Source of the DNA: Embleya scabrispora DSM 41855
Lineage (GTDB): Bacteria > Actinomycetota > Actinomycetes > Streptomycetales > Streptomycetaceae
NCBI RefSeq assembly: GCF_000372745.1
Contig: NZ_KB889666.1
Coordinates: 88,990-152,989, forward strand
Direction: 5' to 3'
DNA length: 64,000 nucleotides
Positions 52,561-61,551 of this stretch are shown piece after piece. How positions within the stretch are numbered: the first letter of the stretch is position 1; every line of letters begins with the position of its first letter. Position numbers and translations under genes: made by a program. The notes under the pieces were generated by a model. That model was not told where the DNA came from and did not search any database. It saw only the letters and a program-made list of their open reading frames with translations.

Positions 52561-53584
52561 GGATGGCCACGATCTCCGAACGCTTTCCCGGAACTCCTCG
52601 TTCGAGAACACGGACCCGAGTCGGTCGCGGATCCGCATCGCGAGACACCCCTTCGGGAACACGGTGCTGTGCACGCTGAGGGTGGTGCTGTGAGCGGTGA
52701 GGGTGGTGGTGTCGGGTCGCTCTCCCGGGCCCGGCGGGTACACCGGGTGCCGGGTCGACGTCGAGTACTCGGTAGGCGAGTGTCAGACGGGGATCCTCAC
52801 ATCGCTCGCGAACGCGCAACGCGGATCGGGACAGGGTGACGTCCAGCCGTTCGCAGCCCGCCTCGCGCCACGGGAGTCGCCAGCGTTCGACGCCGCCCGA
52901 ACGATCGAAGCCGCGGATGCCGTCCTCTGCCGCGACGGTGGCCACATCACCGTGCACGGCCGCCAGGTTCGGGCCGTCCGGTCGGCCGACCGTGTGGTGC
53001 CACAACAGGCGACCGGTCGCCATCTCGTAGGCGGCCGCCTCCTCGCACGTGGTCGGGCTCTCGAACGGCTTGCCGAACACGATCACGCCAACCCCGTCGC
53101 TGGTGGCCGTACTTCCGTTCGACGCGTGGCACGGGACCAGATCGGGTGCCGGCGGTGCGGCGATCCACAACTGCCGTCCGGTCTTCGCCTCGTACCCGCG
53201 CACTCCCGCAGCATCGATCCGCACGATCACGTTGTCGTCGCTCCACACTCCCCACAAACGCGTGTCCACGCTCTTGTCGACGTTGTACGCGGTCCAGACC
53301 CGGCGCCGGTCGCCCGCCGCGATCACTCCCGCGACGCGCGCACCGGACGGCTTGCCTGCTTGGGCACCCGTGCGCGGCTGCGACCGATCCTCGTTGTCCG
53401 GCCTGATCAGCCACATGCCGGCCAGCACGCACAGGATCAACGCGACCACGCCGAAGGCGAGCACACCGGAACGCGATATCCGGGCGGCCCGCTTCTCGTC
53501 CGAACCCTCGCGTACCGCGAGTCGCAGGGTACGCGCAGGCGGGGACGGGGCCGACGTGTCGCGATCGTCCGCAACTAGTGTCAC
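52553..53584 (-). CDS. Membrane-anchored PQQ-type beta-propeller protein, 3' end destroyed
   Basis: A frame of 343 residues from GTG 53584, overlapping the kinase stop. After a cytoplasmic head a single membrane segment (RSGVLAFGVVALILCVLAGMW) leads to an extracellular propeller with repeats such as GVRGYEAKTGRQLWIA, AAAYEMATGRLLWHHTV and GIRGFDRSGGVERWRLPW. Similarity stops about residue 280, near 52740; the remaining residues are read through an IS1182-like fragment and into IS110 sequence. Full-length relatives would have more blades. It probably served as partner or sensor for the coupled kinase and is now truncated. Confidence 0.6.
   Translation of the reverse strand: MTLVADDRDTSAPSPPARTLRLAVREGSDEKRAARISRSGVLAFGVVALILCVLAGMWLIRPDNEDRSQPRTGAQAGKPSGARVAGVIAAGDRRRVWTAYNVDKSVDTRLWGVWSDDNVIVRIDAAGVRGYEAKTGRQLWIAAPPAPDLVPCHASNGSTATSDGVGVIVFGKPFESPTTCEEAAAYEMATGRLLWHHTVGRPDGPNLAAVHGDVATVAAEDGIRGFDRSGGVERWRLPWREAGCERLDVTLSRSALRVRERCEDPRLTLAYRVLDVDPAPGVPAGPGRATRHHHPHRSQHHPQRAQHRVPEGVSRDADPRPTRVRVLERGVPGKRSEIVAIRM
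52585..52674 (-). pseudogene. N-terminal fragment of an IS1182-like transposase
   Basis: The minus frame from GTG 52674 reads VFPKGCLAMRIRDRLGSVFS then NEEFRESV, matching the start of IS1182-type transposases (FPKGxLAMRxRDRLGxxFxDExF). Only about 30 residues remain between the propeller gene and the IS110 fragment, showing two successive insertions at one place. Confidence 0.5.
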
Positions 53585-54468
53585 CCGCTCGTCGATGGGG
53601 GCACCGCGTCCGCGCCGCCGTTCGACCGCGGTGGCTTCCCCAACCGCGATTGCGCGGCGCGCGCTGCGGCGATGACCTCCCTCGGCGTCGGACGCCGGCC
53701 GGGATCCTTGGCGAGACAGGACGCCACGAGATCCCGCAGGAGTACCGGAACACCGGTCACGTCCGGTTCCTGATGTACCGTCCGGAACACCACCGCGGCC
53801 TGCTGCCCGTCCCCGAACGGTTCGCGGCCGGTGGCGGCGAACAGCAACACGCCGCCCAGCGCGAAAACGTCACCGGGCGCGCCCACCGGCTCGTCCCCGG
53901 TCAACTGCTCGGGCGAGATATACCCCAGGGTGCCCAACGCGGCGCCGGTGCGAGTGAGTTCGTCGTCGTCGGCCGCGCGCGCGATCCCGAAGTCGATCAC
54001 CCGTGGACCGTCGTCGGCCATCAGTACATTCGACGGCTTGAGGTCACGGTGCACGATGCCGGCGGCGTGGATGACGATCAACGCCTCGCCGAGCGCGGCG
54101 GCCAGGGTACACAGCCGCCCGATCGGCAGCGGTCCGTCTCGGCGCACGGACGCGCCCAGGGCCGGCCCATCGACGAACTGCGTCGCCAACCAGGGTGTTT
54201 CGGCATCGGGACCGGAGTCGACGAGTGGCACGGTGAAGTAACTGAGGACCTGCTCCGCCGCGTTCACCTCGCGCCGGAAGCGGGTGCGGAAATTAGGGTC
54301 CGCCGCGAACTCGGCGTGCACGGCCTTGACCGCGACCCGGTGGCCCTCGTCGTCCTCGGCAAGGAACACGCGCCCCATGCCGCCGTGTCCGAGCCGGGCC
54401 ACCAGCCGATACCCACCGATCCTTTCGGGATCGCCGGGCTCCAACGGCTGCGCACCGTCGCGCGTCAT
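53581..54468 (-). CDS. Ser/Thr protein kinase (Hanks type), soluble
   Basis: A 295-residue kinase. Gly loop LGHGGMGRVFLAEDD, VAIK-type Lys in RVAVKAVHAEF, catalytic loop IVHRDLKPSNVLM, DFG in RVIDFGIARA and the P+1/APE region LGTLGYISPEQLTG are all present. The chain ends after the kinase domain with a short Pro/Ser tail and no membrane segment of its own; the coupled propeller protein carries one. It overlaps that gene by GTGA, an arrangement in which kinase and extracellular sensor are split into two proteins. Confidence 0.92.
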   Translation of the reverse strand: MTRDGAQPLEPGDPERIGGYRLVARLGHGGMGRVFLAEDDEGHRVAVKAVHAEFAADPNFRTRFRREVNAAEQVLSYFTVPLVDSGPDAETPWLATQFVDGPALGASVRRDGPLPIGRLCTLAAALGEALIVIHAAGIVHRDLKPSNVLMADDGPRVIDFGIARAADDDELTRTGAALGTLGYISPEQLTGDEPVGAPGDVFALGGVLLFAATGREPFGDGQQAAVVFRTVHQEPDVTGVPVLLRDLVASCLAKDPGRRPTPREVIAAARAAQSRLGKPPRSNGGADAVPPSTSG

Positions 54469-54498
54469 GGTCGCTCCTCACATCGCCGCACGAGGCGC

Positions 54499-55638
54499 CT
54501 ACCCCTGCGGTTTCCACATCGTGACCACTCCCGGGTCCGCTCTCCGCCCGGTGACCAACATCAGATTGTTCCCCGCCAGTCGGGCCGCGGCGTAGTTGTA
54601 GGAGGCCAGGGAACCGCCTTCGAGCAGCGTGCCCGCAGGGCGGGGCGCGCCGTCTGCCAGGGCGTACCGGGTCAGCCCGCGAGGCTCGTCCGCGGCGAGT
54701 GCCAGGACACCTTGGTCGTCGACACCCAACACGAACGTCATGCCGCCCTCGGGCCTGCTCCGATGCCAGCGCACCCGCCCGGTGTCGGCGTCGATCGCGG
54801 CGATCCCCCTCGGCATGTTCCAGCCGCCCTCGGTGACCAGGACCACGACGGTGTTCTTCCAGCCGAAAACGGCCGGGGCGAGCTGGAGGCTGTTGCGCTT
54901 GTCGGGCGCCAGCGCGCCGAAGTCCTGGGAGGTCTGCAGGCGCGGGCCGGGCCTGCCGTTCGTGTCGAACACGACGAGCGGTCCCGGATCGCCGCCGGGT
55001 CCGGGAAGGCTCACGGTCACCGGTTCCGCGATCTCGATCCGGGCGATCGGTACCCCGCCGGGCAGCGAACTGGTCCAGCGCACACGGCCGTCCGCGACGT
55101 TCACCGAACGGATAGTCCGTGCCCGGGCAGTGTCCTTCTTGTCGCGGGGGCCGCACGTCACACCCTCGGCCACGGTGGACGGCCCCACGACCGCGGTCTG
55201 CAGCGAGCAGCCCTCCGCCGCGAGGTCGTGCTCCCATTCGAAAGCGCCGTCGCGCAAGCTCCAGGCCGTCAGCACGTCTCCGGAGCGCAGGACGACCCGG
55301 TCGTGGCTGACGCCGACCGGCTGCGCCGAGGCATCGTTTTCGAAGTGGTCCTTGTTGCGGCCCGGGCGGGGCTTGTCCCACAACGCTTCGCCGGTCGAGA
55401 TGTCCACGGCGACCACGCGATCGCATGTGGGTATCCTGTCCACGATCGCGCCGAAGATCACGATCCCGATGTCGCCGTCGAGGTCGCGCGCCGCCTGGCA
55501 GGGGTACATGCCCGCCCTCGGCGGGCGCAGTGTCCACAACCGGCGGCCCGTGTCCGCGCGCGTGTGATGGGCAGCCTGTTCCAGCTGATCCGCGAAGCGG
55601 CCGGCAGGAATCGGGGGCCGCAGAGCAACCACCTCCAC
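54499..55638 (-). CDS. PQQ-type beta-propeller protein, 5'-truncated
   Basis: The frame from 55638 (first plausible GTG) to 54499 holds propeller blades: RVVAVDISTGEALWDKPRPG, LTAWSLRDGAFEWEHDLAAE, VNVADGRVRWTSSLPGG, AAIDADTGRVRWHRS. The usual N-terminal head and membrane segment are missing; upstream the frame runs into a fragment of an AAA ATPase. It lies 30 bases before the kinase gene and once belonged to the same signalling locus. Probably inactive unless expressed from an internal start. Confidence 0.6.
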   Translation of the reverse strand: MEVVALRPPIPAGRFADQLEQAAHHTRADTGRRLWTLRPPRAGMYPCQAARDLDGDIGIVIFGAIVDRIPTCDRVVAVDISTGEALWDKPRPGRNKDHFENDASAQPVGVSHDRVVLRSGDVLTAWSLRDGAFEWEHDLAAEGCSLQTAVVGPSTVAEGVTCGPRDKKDTARARTIRSVNVADGRVRWTSSLPGGVPIARIEIAEPVTVSLPGPGGDPGPLVVFDTNGRPGPRLQTSQDFGALAPDKRNSLQLAPAVFGWKNTVVVLVTEGGWNMPRGIAAIDADTGRVRWHRSRPEGGMTFVLGVDDQGVLALAADEPRGLTRYALADGAPRPAGTLLEGGSLASYNYAAARLAGNNLMLVTGRRADPGVVTMWKPQG

Positions 55639-55744
55639 TCGGTACGGCACCCCAACCCACACGGCGGACCGGGCACGGCCAACTCCCGGGCATGCATGGG
55701 AGGTTGCAGGACGCTGCCCTGCAGGACGTCGTCTCCCCCGACAC

Positions 55745-56040
55745 CGGAAACACGTTCCGGGGGTTCGAGGGCGTCCAGGAGCGGACGGTCGGCCGCGTCG
55801 GTGCGGTTCATCAGGTGGGCGGACGGCAGGCCGAACGCGGTGAGCAGCGCGGCCCGCAGCCGGGGCAGGGCCGGCTTCACCACCACGAGCGCGCGGCGTA
55901 CCGGGACGCGGAACGGCAGCAGGCGCAGTTGCCTGGTGGAGCGCGACCGTCTTGCCGTGTCCGGGGTCGCCGTATACGCACAGCACGCCGCGGGCGGCCA
56001 CCATGTGATGATCCCGGGCCGCTACCAACGGAGCACCGCC
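55745..56040 (-). pseudogene. Frameshifted N-terminal fragment of an AAA ATPase (TniB-like)
   Basis: One frame reads DHHMVAARGVLCVYGDPGHG then KTVALHQ, a Walker A site; after a one-base shift another frame continues QLRLLPFRVPVRRALVVVKP then ALPRLRAALLTAFGLPSAHL and TDAADRPLLDALEPP. Such ATPases accompany transposases of mobile elements in Streptomyces. The remainder, including Walker B, is missing, so this is an element remnant that truncated the propeller gene. Confidence 0.6.
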
Positions 56041-56173
56041 CGACCGGCGTTGATCGTCACCGGGCCCGCAGCGGCGGGCACACCACCACCCACACACCAA
56101 CCACCACTGCGAAATCACATGTGCACCGGGCATTCCTATTGCGGCCGCGCTACCTGCGTGCGCCTCACACTGC

Positions 56174-56959
56174 TCAGGAAGCCGGGCTGAGTCCCGCTTC
56201 GTAGGCGAGGATGACCAGGTGCACGCGGTCGCGCGCGTCCAGCTTGGTGAACAGCCGCGCCACGTGCGTCTTCGCGGTGGCGGTGCTGATGGTCAGGTGG
56301 GCGGCGATCTCGCTGTTGGACAGTCCGCGCGCGACCAGGGCCAGGACCTCGCGCTCGCGGTCCGTGACGCCGTCGAGCGTGCGGCGCACCGGCGTTGCAA
56401 CGGCGGACGCCGGGGGGCGCGGCGCTGTGAAGTCCGCGATGAGGCGCCGCGTCACGCCCGGCGCGATGAGCGCGTCGCCCGCGGCGACGACCCGGATCGC
56501 GGCGAGGATGTCGTCGAGCGCCATGTCCTTGACCAGGAACCCGCTCGACCCGGCGCGGAGCGCCGCGTAGACGTTCTCGTCGTCGTCGAACGTCGTCAGC
56601 ACGACGACCCGCGCGGTCGACTCCGCCGTGATCCGCCGGGTGGCCTCGATGCCGTCCACGCCCGGCATGCGGATGTCCATCAGGACGACGTCGGGCCGCA
56701 GCCGCGCGGCGAGCGCGACGGCCTCGGCACCGTTCGCCGCCTCGCCGACGACCACGAGGTTGGGCGCCGCGGTGATGAGCATGCGCAGCCCGGAGCGCAC
56801 GAGCGGCTGGTCGTCTGCGAGCACGACACGGACCGGCGGGAGCGGGGCGGACCCGGCGGGGGCCGGTGCGCCGTCATGTGTGACGTCCGGTGCGCCGCCG
56901 GGCACTCCGCCCGACATGCCGTCGGACGCACCGTCGTACGCCGCGTCGGGGCCGGTCAT
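56174..56959 (-). CDS. NarL/FixJ-family response regulator
   Basis: A 261-residue regulator. An unusual Gly/Ala/Pro-rich extension of about 40 residues precedes the receiver (VVLADDQPLVRSGL, phospho-Asp in DVVLMDIRMPG, Lys in GFLVKDM). The C-terminal LuxR helix-turn-helix is LTDREREVLALVARG-like (VTDREREVLALVARGLSNSE). Its start overlaps the kinase stop. The true start may lie further in, trimming the extension. Likely controls the divergent ABC exporter. Confidence 0.92.
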   Translation of the reverse strand: MTGPDAAYDGASDGMSGGVPGGAPDVTHDGAPAPAGSAPLPPVRVVLADDQPLVRSGLRMLITAAPNLVVVGEAANGAEAVALAARLRPDVVLMDIRMPGVDGIEATRRITAESTARVVVLTTFDDDENVYAALRAGSSGFLVKDMALDDILAAIRVVAAGDALIAPGVTRRLIADFTAPRPPASAVATPVRRTLDGVTDREREVLALVARGLSNSEIAAHLTISTATAKTHVARLFTKLDARDRVHLVILAYEAGLSPAS

Positions 56960-58152
56960 GCCGGAAGCCTCGCGGTCACCCGGAACCCGCCCTCGGGGCG
57001 CGGCCCGGCGGCGAACTCACCGTCGAGGAGGTGGACGCGCTCGCGCATGCCGGTGATGCCGTAACCGGGGACGACGGCCTCGGCCGCGCGCCCGTTGTCG
57101 GCCACCTCGACGACGAGTTCGCGCGCCGCGTAGGTGAGCGTGACCCGGCAGCTTGGCGACGCGGCGTGCCGCACCACGTTCGTCAGGGACTCCTGCACGA
57201 TCCGGTACGCGGCCAGCTCGATCTCGGCCGGCAGCGGCCGCGATTCGCCGCACCGCTGGACCTCGACCAGAACGCCGCCGCCGCGTGCCGTCTCGGCCAG
57301 CCGGTCGAGGTCGGCGAGCCCCGGCGCGGCCGGGCCCGTGTCGCCGGGGTCGGCCTGGCGCAGTGCGACGAGCATCCGGCGCATCCCGGCCAAGGTCTCG
57401 CGGCTGGTGGTCTCGATGGCGCCGAGCGCCTCGCGTGCGTCGCCCGGCTGCACGTCGATGACGCGGCGTGCGGCGCCCGCCTGGATGGCGATGATGCCGA
57501 CGCTGTGCGCGACCATGTCGTGGAGCTCCCGCGCGATCCGCAGGCGTTCGGCGACGACGGCGCGTACGGCGGCGTGGTCCTGCAACGCGGCCGCGTATTC
57601 GCGGTTGCGTGTCACCGCGCTGCCGACCAGCCACATGACGGCCACCGCCAGTGCGTACAGCGACGCCTCGCTCAGCACGTCGCTGAACTCCATCGACCCG
57701 GGCGGATCGGCGGCCCACGACATCGCGCGCTCGGTCGTCGCGACGCCGATCGCAGCGGCCGCGCCGAGCAGGCCCGCACGGCGCGTGCGCGTCGCGGCGA
57801 GGTAGCCGACCAGCACCGCGGCGGCGACCAGCGGCGGCCACGTGGCGATCGTCAGGACCGACGCGACCGCGGTCTCGGCCAGCAGCAGCCCGAGCGTGAG
57901 CGCGGGACGCCGTCGGCTCAGCGTGAGCGGCAGCGCCAGGAGTACGGACACGGCGAGCCAGACCGGCGGGGGAACGGACGCGAGCCGATAGGGCAGTAGA
58001 TGCGGCGACAGCCGCAGCGGGAGCGTGCTGAACATGAGCGCGGTGAACCCGCCCACCGCGCAGCCCAGCAGCGCCGTCCACCCCAGCCAGGGCAGGCGGC
58101 GCAGCAGCGGCGCGCGGGGCAGCAGCGGCGCGCGGGGCAGGAGGTGATCCAC
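56956..58152 (-). CDS. Sensor histidine kinase, HisKA_3 type
   Basis: About 398 residues from GTG 58152 (VDHLLPRAPL); a longer frame to 58206 is possible. Several N-terminal membrane segments (LGWTALLGCAVGGFTALMF, PVWLAVSVLLALPLTL and others) precede the dimerisation/H-box RIARELHDMVAHSVGIIAIQ and an ATPase domain with VVEVADNGRAAE and GYGITGMRERVHLLDGEF. It is coupled to the NarL-type regulator. An 18-bp tandem duplication near 58105-58140 repeats PRAPLL at the N-terminus. Confidence 0.9.
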   Translation of the reverse strand: MDHLLPRAPLLPRAPLLRRLPWLGWTALLGCAVGGFTALMFSTLPLRLSPHLLPYRLASVPPPVWLAVSVLLALPLTLSRRRPALTLGLLLAETAVASVLTIATWPPLVAAAVLVGYLAATRTRRAGLLGAAAAIGVATTERAMSWAADPPGSMEFSDVLSEASLYALAVAVMWLVGSAVTRNREYAAALQDHAAVRAVVAERLRIARELHDMVAHSVGIIAIQAGAARRVIDVQPGDAREALGAIETTSRETLAGMRRMLVALRQADPGDTGPAAPGLADLDRLAETARGGGVLVEVQRCGESRPLPAEIELAAYRIVQESLTNVVRHAASPSCRVTLTYAARELVVEVADNGRAAEAVVPGYGITGMRERVHLLDGEFAAGPRPEGGFRVTARLPA

Positions 58153-58298
58153 ACCGGGATCGTAGACAGCGGGCCCGGCGGTGCGCGTCGGCCTACGGAT
58201 GTACATCCGGGGGCGGATCCGCGTCCCGCCGGGGATGTACGGCGCCCCGAAAGGTTCGCCCCGCGGCCCGACGCCCCGGCCGGGGCCCGGGCGGCACC

Positions 58299-59036
58299 GT
58301 GGTCCGCGTGATCGAAGTCAACGAACTCACCAAGCGATACGGGCACACGGTCGCCGTGGACGCCCTGACGTTCACCGTCCGCCCGGGCCGGGTGACCGGG
58401 TTCCTCGGCCCGAACGGATCCGGCAAGTCCACGACCCTGCGCATACTGCTCGGCCTGTGCGCTGCGACCAGCGGCACCGCGCTGATCGACGGGCGGCCTT
58501 TTCGCACCCGCGGCGTCGCGCTGCGGCACGTCGGCGCGTTGCTGAGCGCCGACGACGTCCACCCGAGCCGCACGGCCCGGGCCCATTTGGCCGCCCTGGC
58601 GCGCGCCAACGGCCTGGCGCGCGGCCGGGTCGACGAGGTGCTACGCGACGTCGGTCTGGCCGAGGTCGCCAAGCGCCGGGTCGGCACGTTCTCGCTCGGC
58701 ATGAAGCAGCGGCTCGGCATCGCGGTGGCGCTGCTCGGCGACCCGCCGGTGCTGCTCTTCGACGAACCGGTCAACGGCCTCGACCCGGAAGGCGTGCGCT
58801 GGGCCCGCGAACTGTTCCGCGGGCTCGCGGCGGAGGGCCGGACGGTGTTCGTGTCCAGCCACCTGATGAGCGAGATGGAGAACACGGCCGACCACTTGGT
58901 CGTCATCGCCGACGGCACGTTGGTCGCCGACGAGCCGCTCGCGGACTTCGCCGCCCGCGCGGGCGGCGGCCTGGAGGAGGCCTTCATGAAGCTGACCGGC
59001 GACCGCGTCCGCTACCGCGCGGGGGAGGTCCGATGA
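58299..59036 (+). CDS. ABC transporter ATPase (ABC-2/DrrA type)
   Basis: A 245-residue ATPase: Walker A GPNGSGKSTTLR, signature FSLGMKQRLGIAVALLG, Walker B PVLLFDEPVNGLDPEG and switch His in VSSHLMSEMEN. The SLGMKQR form is typical of ABC-2 exporters such as drug and bacteriocin self-resistance systems. It is divergent from the NarL-type two-component genes and coupled to two permease genes. Start GTG 58299 or 58308. Confidence 0.92.
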   Translation: MVRVIEVNELTKRYGHTVAVDALTFTVRPGRVTGFLGPNGSGKSTTLRILLGLCAATSGTALIDGRPFRTRGVALRHVGALLSADDVHPSRTARAHLAALARANGLARGRVDEVLRDVGLAEVAKRRVGTFSLGMKQRLGIAVALLGDPPVLLFDEPVNGLDPEGVRWARELFRGLAAEGRTVFVSSHLMSEMENTADHLVVIADGTLVADEPLADFAARAGGGLEEAFMKLTGDRVRYRAGEVR

Positions 59037-59887
59037 GCCTGGTCACCCACACACCGGTCCCGCGCCCGCCACGGCGGGCGGGCAGCCCCGACCGGGCGCG
59101 CCGGCGCGATCTGGTGGGAGCGGAGTGGATCAAGTTCTGGTCGCTGCGCTCGACACCCGTGACCCTCGGCGTGCTCGCGGTGCTGTATCCGTACTTCGCG
59201 TGGCGCGCCGGGCGCGGGGAGTACCGGTCGTGGCCGAACTACACGCCGCCCATGCGCGACGCGTTCGACGCCGGGCACACCGCGTTCCCCGGCCCCACGT
59301 GGTTCCTGATGATGGTCGGCACGGGCACCATCGGCGCGCTGACCGTCGCCGGCGAGCACGCGGGCGGCCTGATCCGCACGACGTTCACGGCCGTGCCGGC
59401 TCGCGGCCGCGTCGTGCTGGCGAAGGCCGCGGTGCTGACCAAGGTGATGACGGCGCTCGGGCTCGTGGTCGCGGTCGGGTCCTACCAGCTGAGCCAAGCC
59501 GCGCTCGGCGACCGCGTCCCGCACCACGCGATCACGGAGCCCGACGCGCTGCGGGCCGTCGCGGCGACCACGCTGCTGCTGCCTTTGTGCGCGCTCGTCG
59601 GCATGGCCTTGGCGGCCGTGATCCGCGCCACGGCGGGCAGTGTCTTCGCCGTGTGCGCCGTGTTCGTCCTGCTGCCGGCCGGGCTCCGGTCGACCGGTGG
59701 GCAGGAGTGGCTCGACCCGGTCGTAAACGCCCAGCCGTGGTATGCGTGGGGCCGGCTGACCGGCATGGGCAACGGCCACATCGTCGGCAGCGTCCCATCG
59801 TTCACCGCGGCGTGGACCGCGATGGCGGCGTGGCCGGTGGCCGCGGTGGCGGTCGCCGTCGTCGCGTTGCGCGTGCGTGATGTCTGA
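59033..59887 (+). CDS. ABC-2 type permease, first of two
   Basis: A 284-residue membrane protein with about six hydrophobic segments (for example VTLGVLAVLYPYFAW, ALTVAGEHAGGLIRTTFTAV). The EHAGGLIRTTFTAVPARGRVVLAKA region matches the same segment of its neighbour (EYASGSLRTTFVAVPARGRVVTAKA), so the two permeases arose by duplication and probably form a heterodimer. ATGA overlap with the ATPase gene. Confidence 0.88.
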   Translation: MSLVTHTPVPRPPRRAGSPDRARRRDLVGAEWIKFWSLRSTPVTLGVLAVLYPYFAWRAGRGEYRSWPNYTPPMRDAFDAGHTAFPGPTWFLMMVGTGTIGALTVAGEHAGGLIRTTFTAVPARGRVVLAKAAVLTKVMTALGLVVAVGSYQLSQAALGDRVPHHAITEPDALRAVAATTLLLPLCALVGMALAAVIRATAGSVFAVCAVFVLLPAGLRSTGGQEWLDPVVNAQPWYAWGRLTGMGNGHIVGSVPSFTAAWTAMAAWPVAAVAVAVVALRVRDV

Positions 59888-60683
59888 GGCGACGCCGCGC
59901 CGGCCCGAACGCGTCGGCTTCCTGGACCTGTTCGCCGCCGAGTGGATCAGGGTCGCCGCAGTGCGGTGGGCCCTGCTCCTGCTGATCTGCGGCTCCGCGG
60001 TCACGGTCGCGTCCGCGTGGTACTTCAGCCGCCGCGTGCTGCTGACACCGCTCGGCAGAGCCGACTTCGACCCCGTGCACAAGGCGTTCGACGCGGAGGC
60101 CTGGTCGCTGGTGTGTGCGGGAGCCGCCGTGCTCGGCGTGCTGACCGTGGCCGGAGAGTACGCGTCCGGGTCGTTGCGCACGACGTTCGTCGCGGTCCCC
60201 GCGCGCGGCCGCGTCGTCACGGCCAAGGCGGCGGTGGTCGCCGTCGTCGCGTCGGCCGCGGGGGCCGTGACGTCGGTGACCGCCTTCGCGACGAGCCAGG
60301 CGCGGCTGGCCGATGAGGGGCTCGGCGTGTCGATACGCGACTCCGGGGCGGCGCGTGCCGTCGTCGTCTCGGCGGTCTTCCCGGCCGTGTGCGGGCTCAT
60401 CGGTATCGCCGCCGGGGCTGTGGTGCGGCACCTCGCGGGCGCGGTGGCGACCGCCTGCGGGGTGCTGGTGCTGCTGCCGCCGCTGGTCTCGTCGTCCACC
60501 GGCGGCTGGTCGGGGGCATTCGGTGCGGCCATGCCCACCCATGCGTGGCTCGGCCTGGCGCGCATCAGTCCCCCGGGCGCCGGCGGTTACCCGTCACCCG
60601 CGGTCGCGGCGCTCGTGCTCGCGGCGTGGGCCGCGGGGGCGGTGGCCATCGCGGTCGGCGCGGTCGTGCGCCGCGACCAGTGA
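59880..60683 (+). CDS. ABC-2 type permease, second of two
   Basis: A 267-residue paralogue of the preceding permease, starting MSEATPRRPERVGFLDLFAA at ATG 59880 within the previous gene (GTG 59877 is possible). About six membrane segments (LLLLICGSAVTVASAWYF, VVSAVFPAVCGLIGIAAGAVV, AVAALVLAAWAAGAVAIAVG). The shared TVAGEYASGSLRTTF motif supports common ancestry. Ends the exporter operon. Confidence 0.88.
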   Translation: MSEATPRRPERVGFLDLFAAEWIRVAAVRWALLLLICGSAVTVASAWYFSRRVLLTPLGRADFDPVHKAFDAEAWSLVCAGAAVLGVLTVAGEYASGSLRTTFVAVPARGRVVTAKAAVVAVVASAAGAVTSVTAFATSQARLADEGLGVSIRDSGAARAVVVSAVFPAVCGLIGIAAGAVVRHLAGAVATACGVLVLLPPLVSSSTGGWSGAFGAAMPTHAWLGLARISPPGAGGYPSPAVAALVLAAWAAGAVAIAVGAVVRRDQ

Positions 60684-60847
60684 CCCCGCCGTGTCACGAG
60701 GCCGCATGATCCTCCAGTGCGGGGAACCACGCGTGTCCGCGAGCGGTGACGACGGCCTTGCGGACGCGCGGCGGCCTGTCGGCGGCACCACCGTGGTGTC
60801 GGCAGCCGGATCGCAGTGGACCGGCAGCCCCACCCGTGGAGGTCATC

Positions 60848-61190
60848 ATGAACGCCAAGCGCACCGCCGCCGTCCCCACCGCCTCCGGCCTGCTCCTCAC
60901 CGTCGGTGCCGCCGGGACCGTCGGCGCCGCTCCCGCGAGCACGCCCGCCGCGGTTGCGGGCATGCCGCCCGGGTCGGGCCTCGGCATGTTCGGCCACGTC
61001 GTCAACGCGCCCAAGGCACATCCGCAGCGAGCCCAACGCCGTTTCCAAGAAGCTCGGTTCGCCGCCCAACGGGCTACCACGTCGAAATCGCCCGCACGGT
61101 GAAGGGCCGGAACATCGAGGAAACAAGATCTGGTACGCGATAGAGAGCCGCACCAACGGCCCCGCCGGCTGGATCTCCGCGCGCTGCGCA
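60848..61190 (+). pseudogene. Secreted SH3-like domain protein with several frame shifts
   Basis: ATG 60848 with GGAGG upstream starts a good signal peptide (MNAKRTAAVPTASGLLLTVG ... AAPAS). The mature domain must be read across frames: NAPKAH, then RSEPNAVSKKLGSPPNG, then GYHVEIARTVKGRNIE, then NKIWYAIESRTNGPAGWISA. Together these give a bacterial SH3-like domain of about 70 residues (W-Y, GWISARC end). Three shifts show it is dead. Confidence 0.65.
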
Positions 61191-61194
61191 CCAG

Positions 61195-61551
61195 GACGGT
61201 CCGGCGGAAGACCGCGGCGAGCGCCCGGTCCATCGGCCGCCCGGCCGCGACCTCCGCCTCGGCCAGTTCCCACAGCCGATACTGCACCTGGTAGACGTAC
61301 TCCAGTCAGTTCGACGACCCGGATCGCCCGCAGCGGCCGGCGAGCCCGTCCCGGACAACGTCGACCCGTATCGCGGGGTCGGGGTCGTGCAGGAGCGCGA
61401 TCGGGATGTGCGCGTCCGCGGCGACCGCGTCGCGCGCCGCCTCGACCGTCCAGTTCCGGAGGTAGCCGCCCACGTCGAACCACGAGGAGTCGTCGGGATC
61501 GGCGACCCGCAACAGACCGGCGCGGGACCCGTCGTCCCAGTCGAATTCCAC
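61195..61551 (-). pseudogene. Broken small protein of unknown family
   Basis: GTG 61551 opens MEFDWDDGSRAGLLRVADPD then SSWFDVGGYLRNWTVEAARD and IALLHDPDPAIRVDVVRDGL before a stop at 61306. An adjacent frame continues YRLWELAEAEVAAGRPMDRA. The two probably form one ancestral gene of at least 115 residues separated by a frame shift. The family is not recognised; HDPDPAIRVDVVRDGLAG hints at a HEAT-like helical repeat. Confidence 0.45.

Noticed and set aside
58105..58140. 18-bp tandem duplication as a regulatory repeat
   Set aside because: It lies inside the kinase coding frame and simply duplicates PRAPLL; no regulatory meaning is needed.
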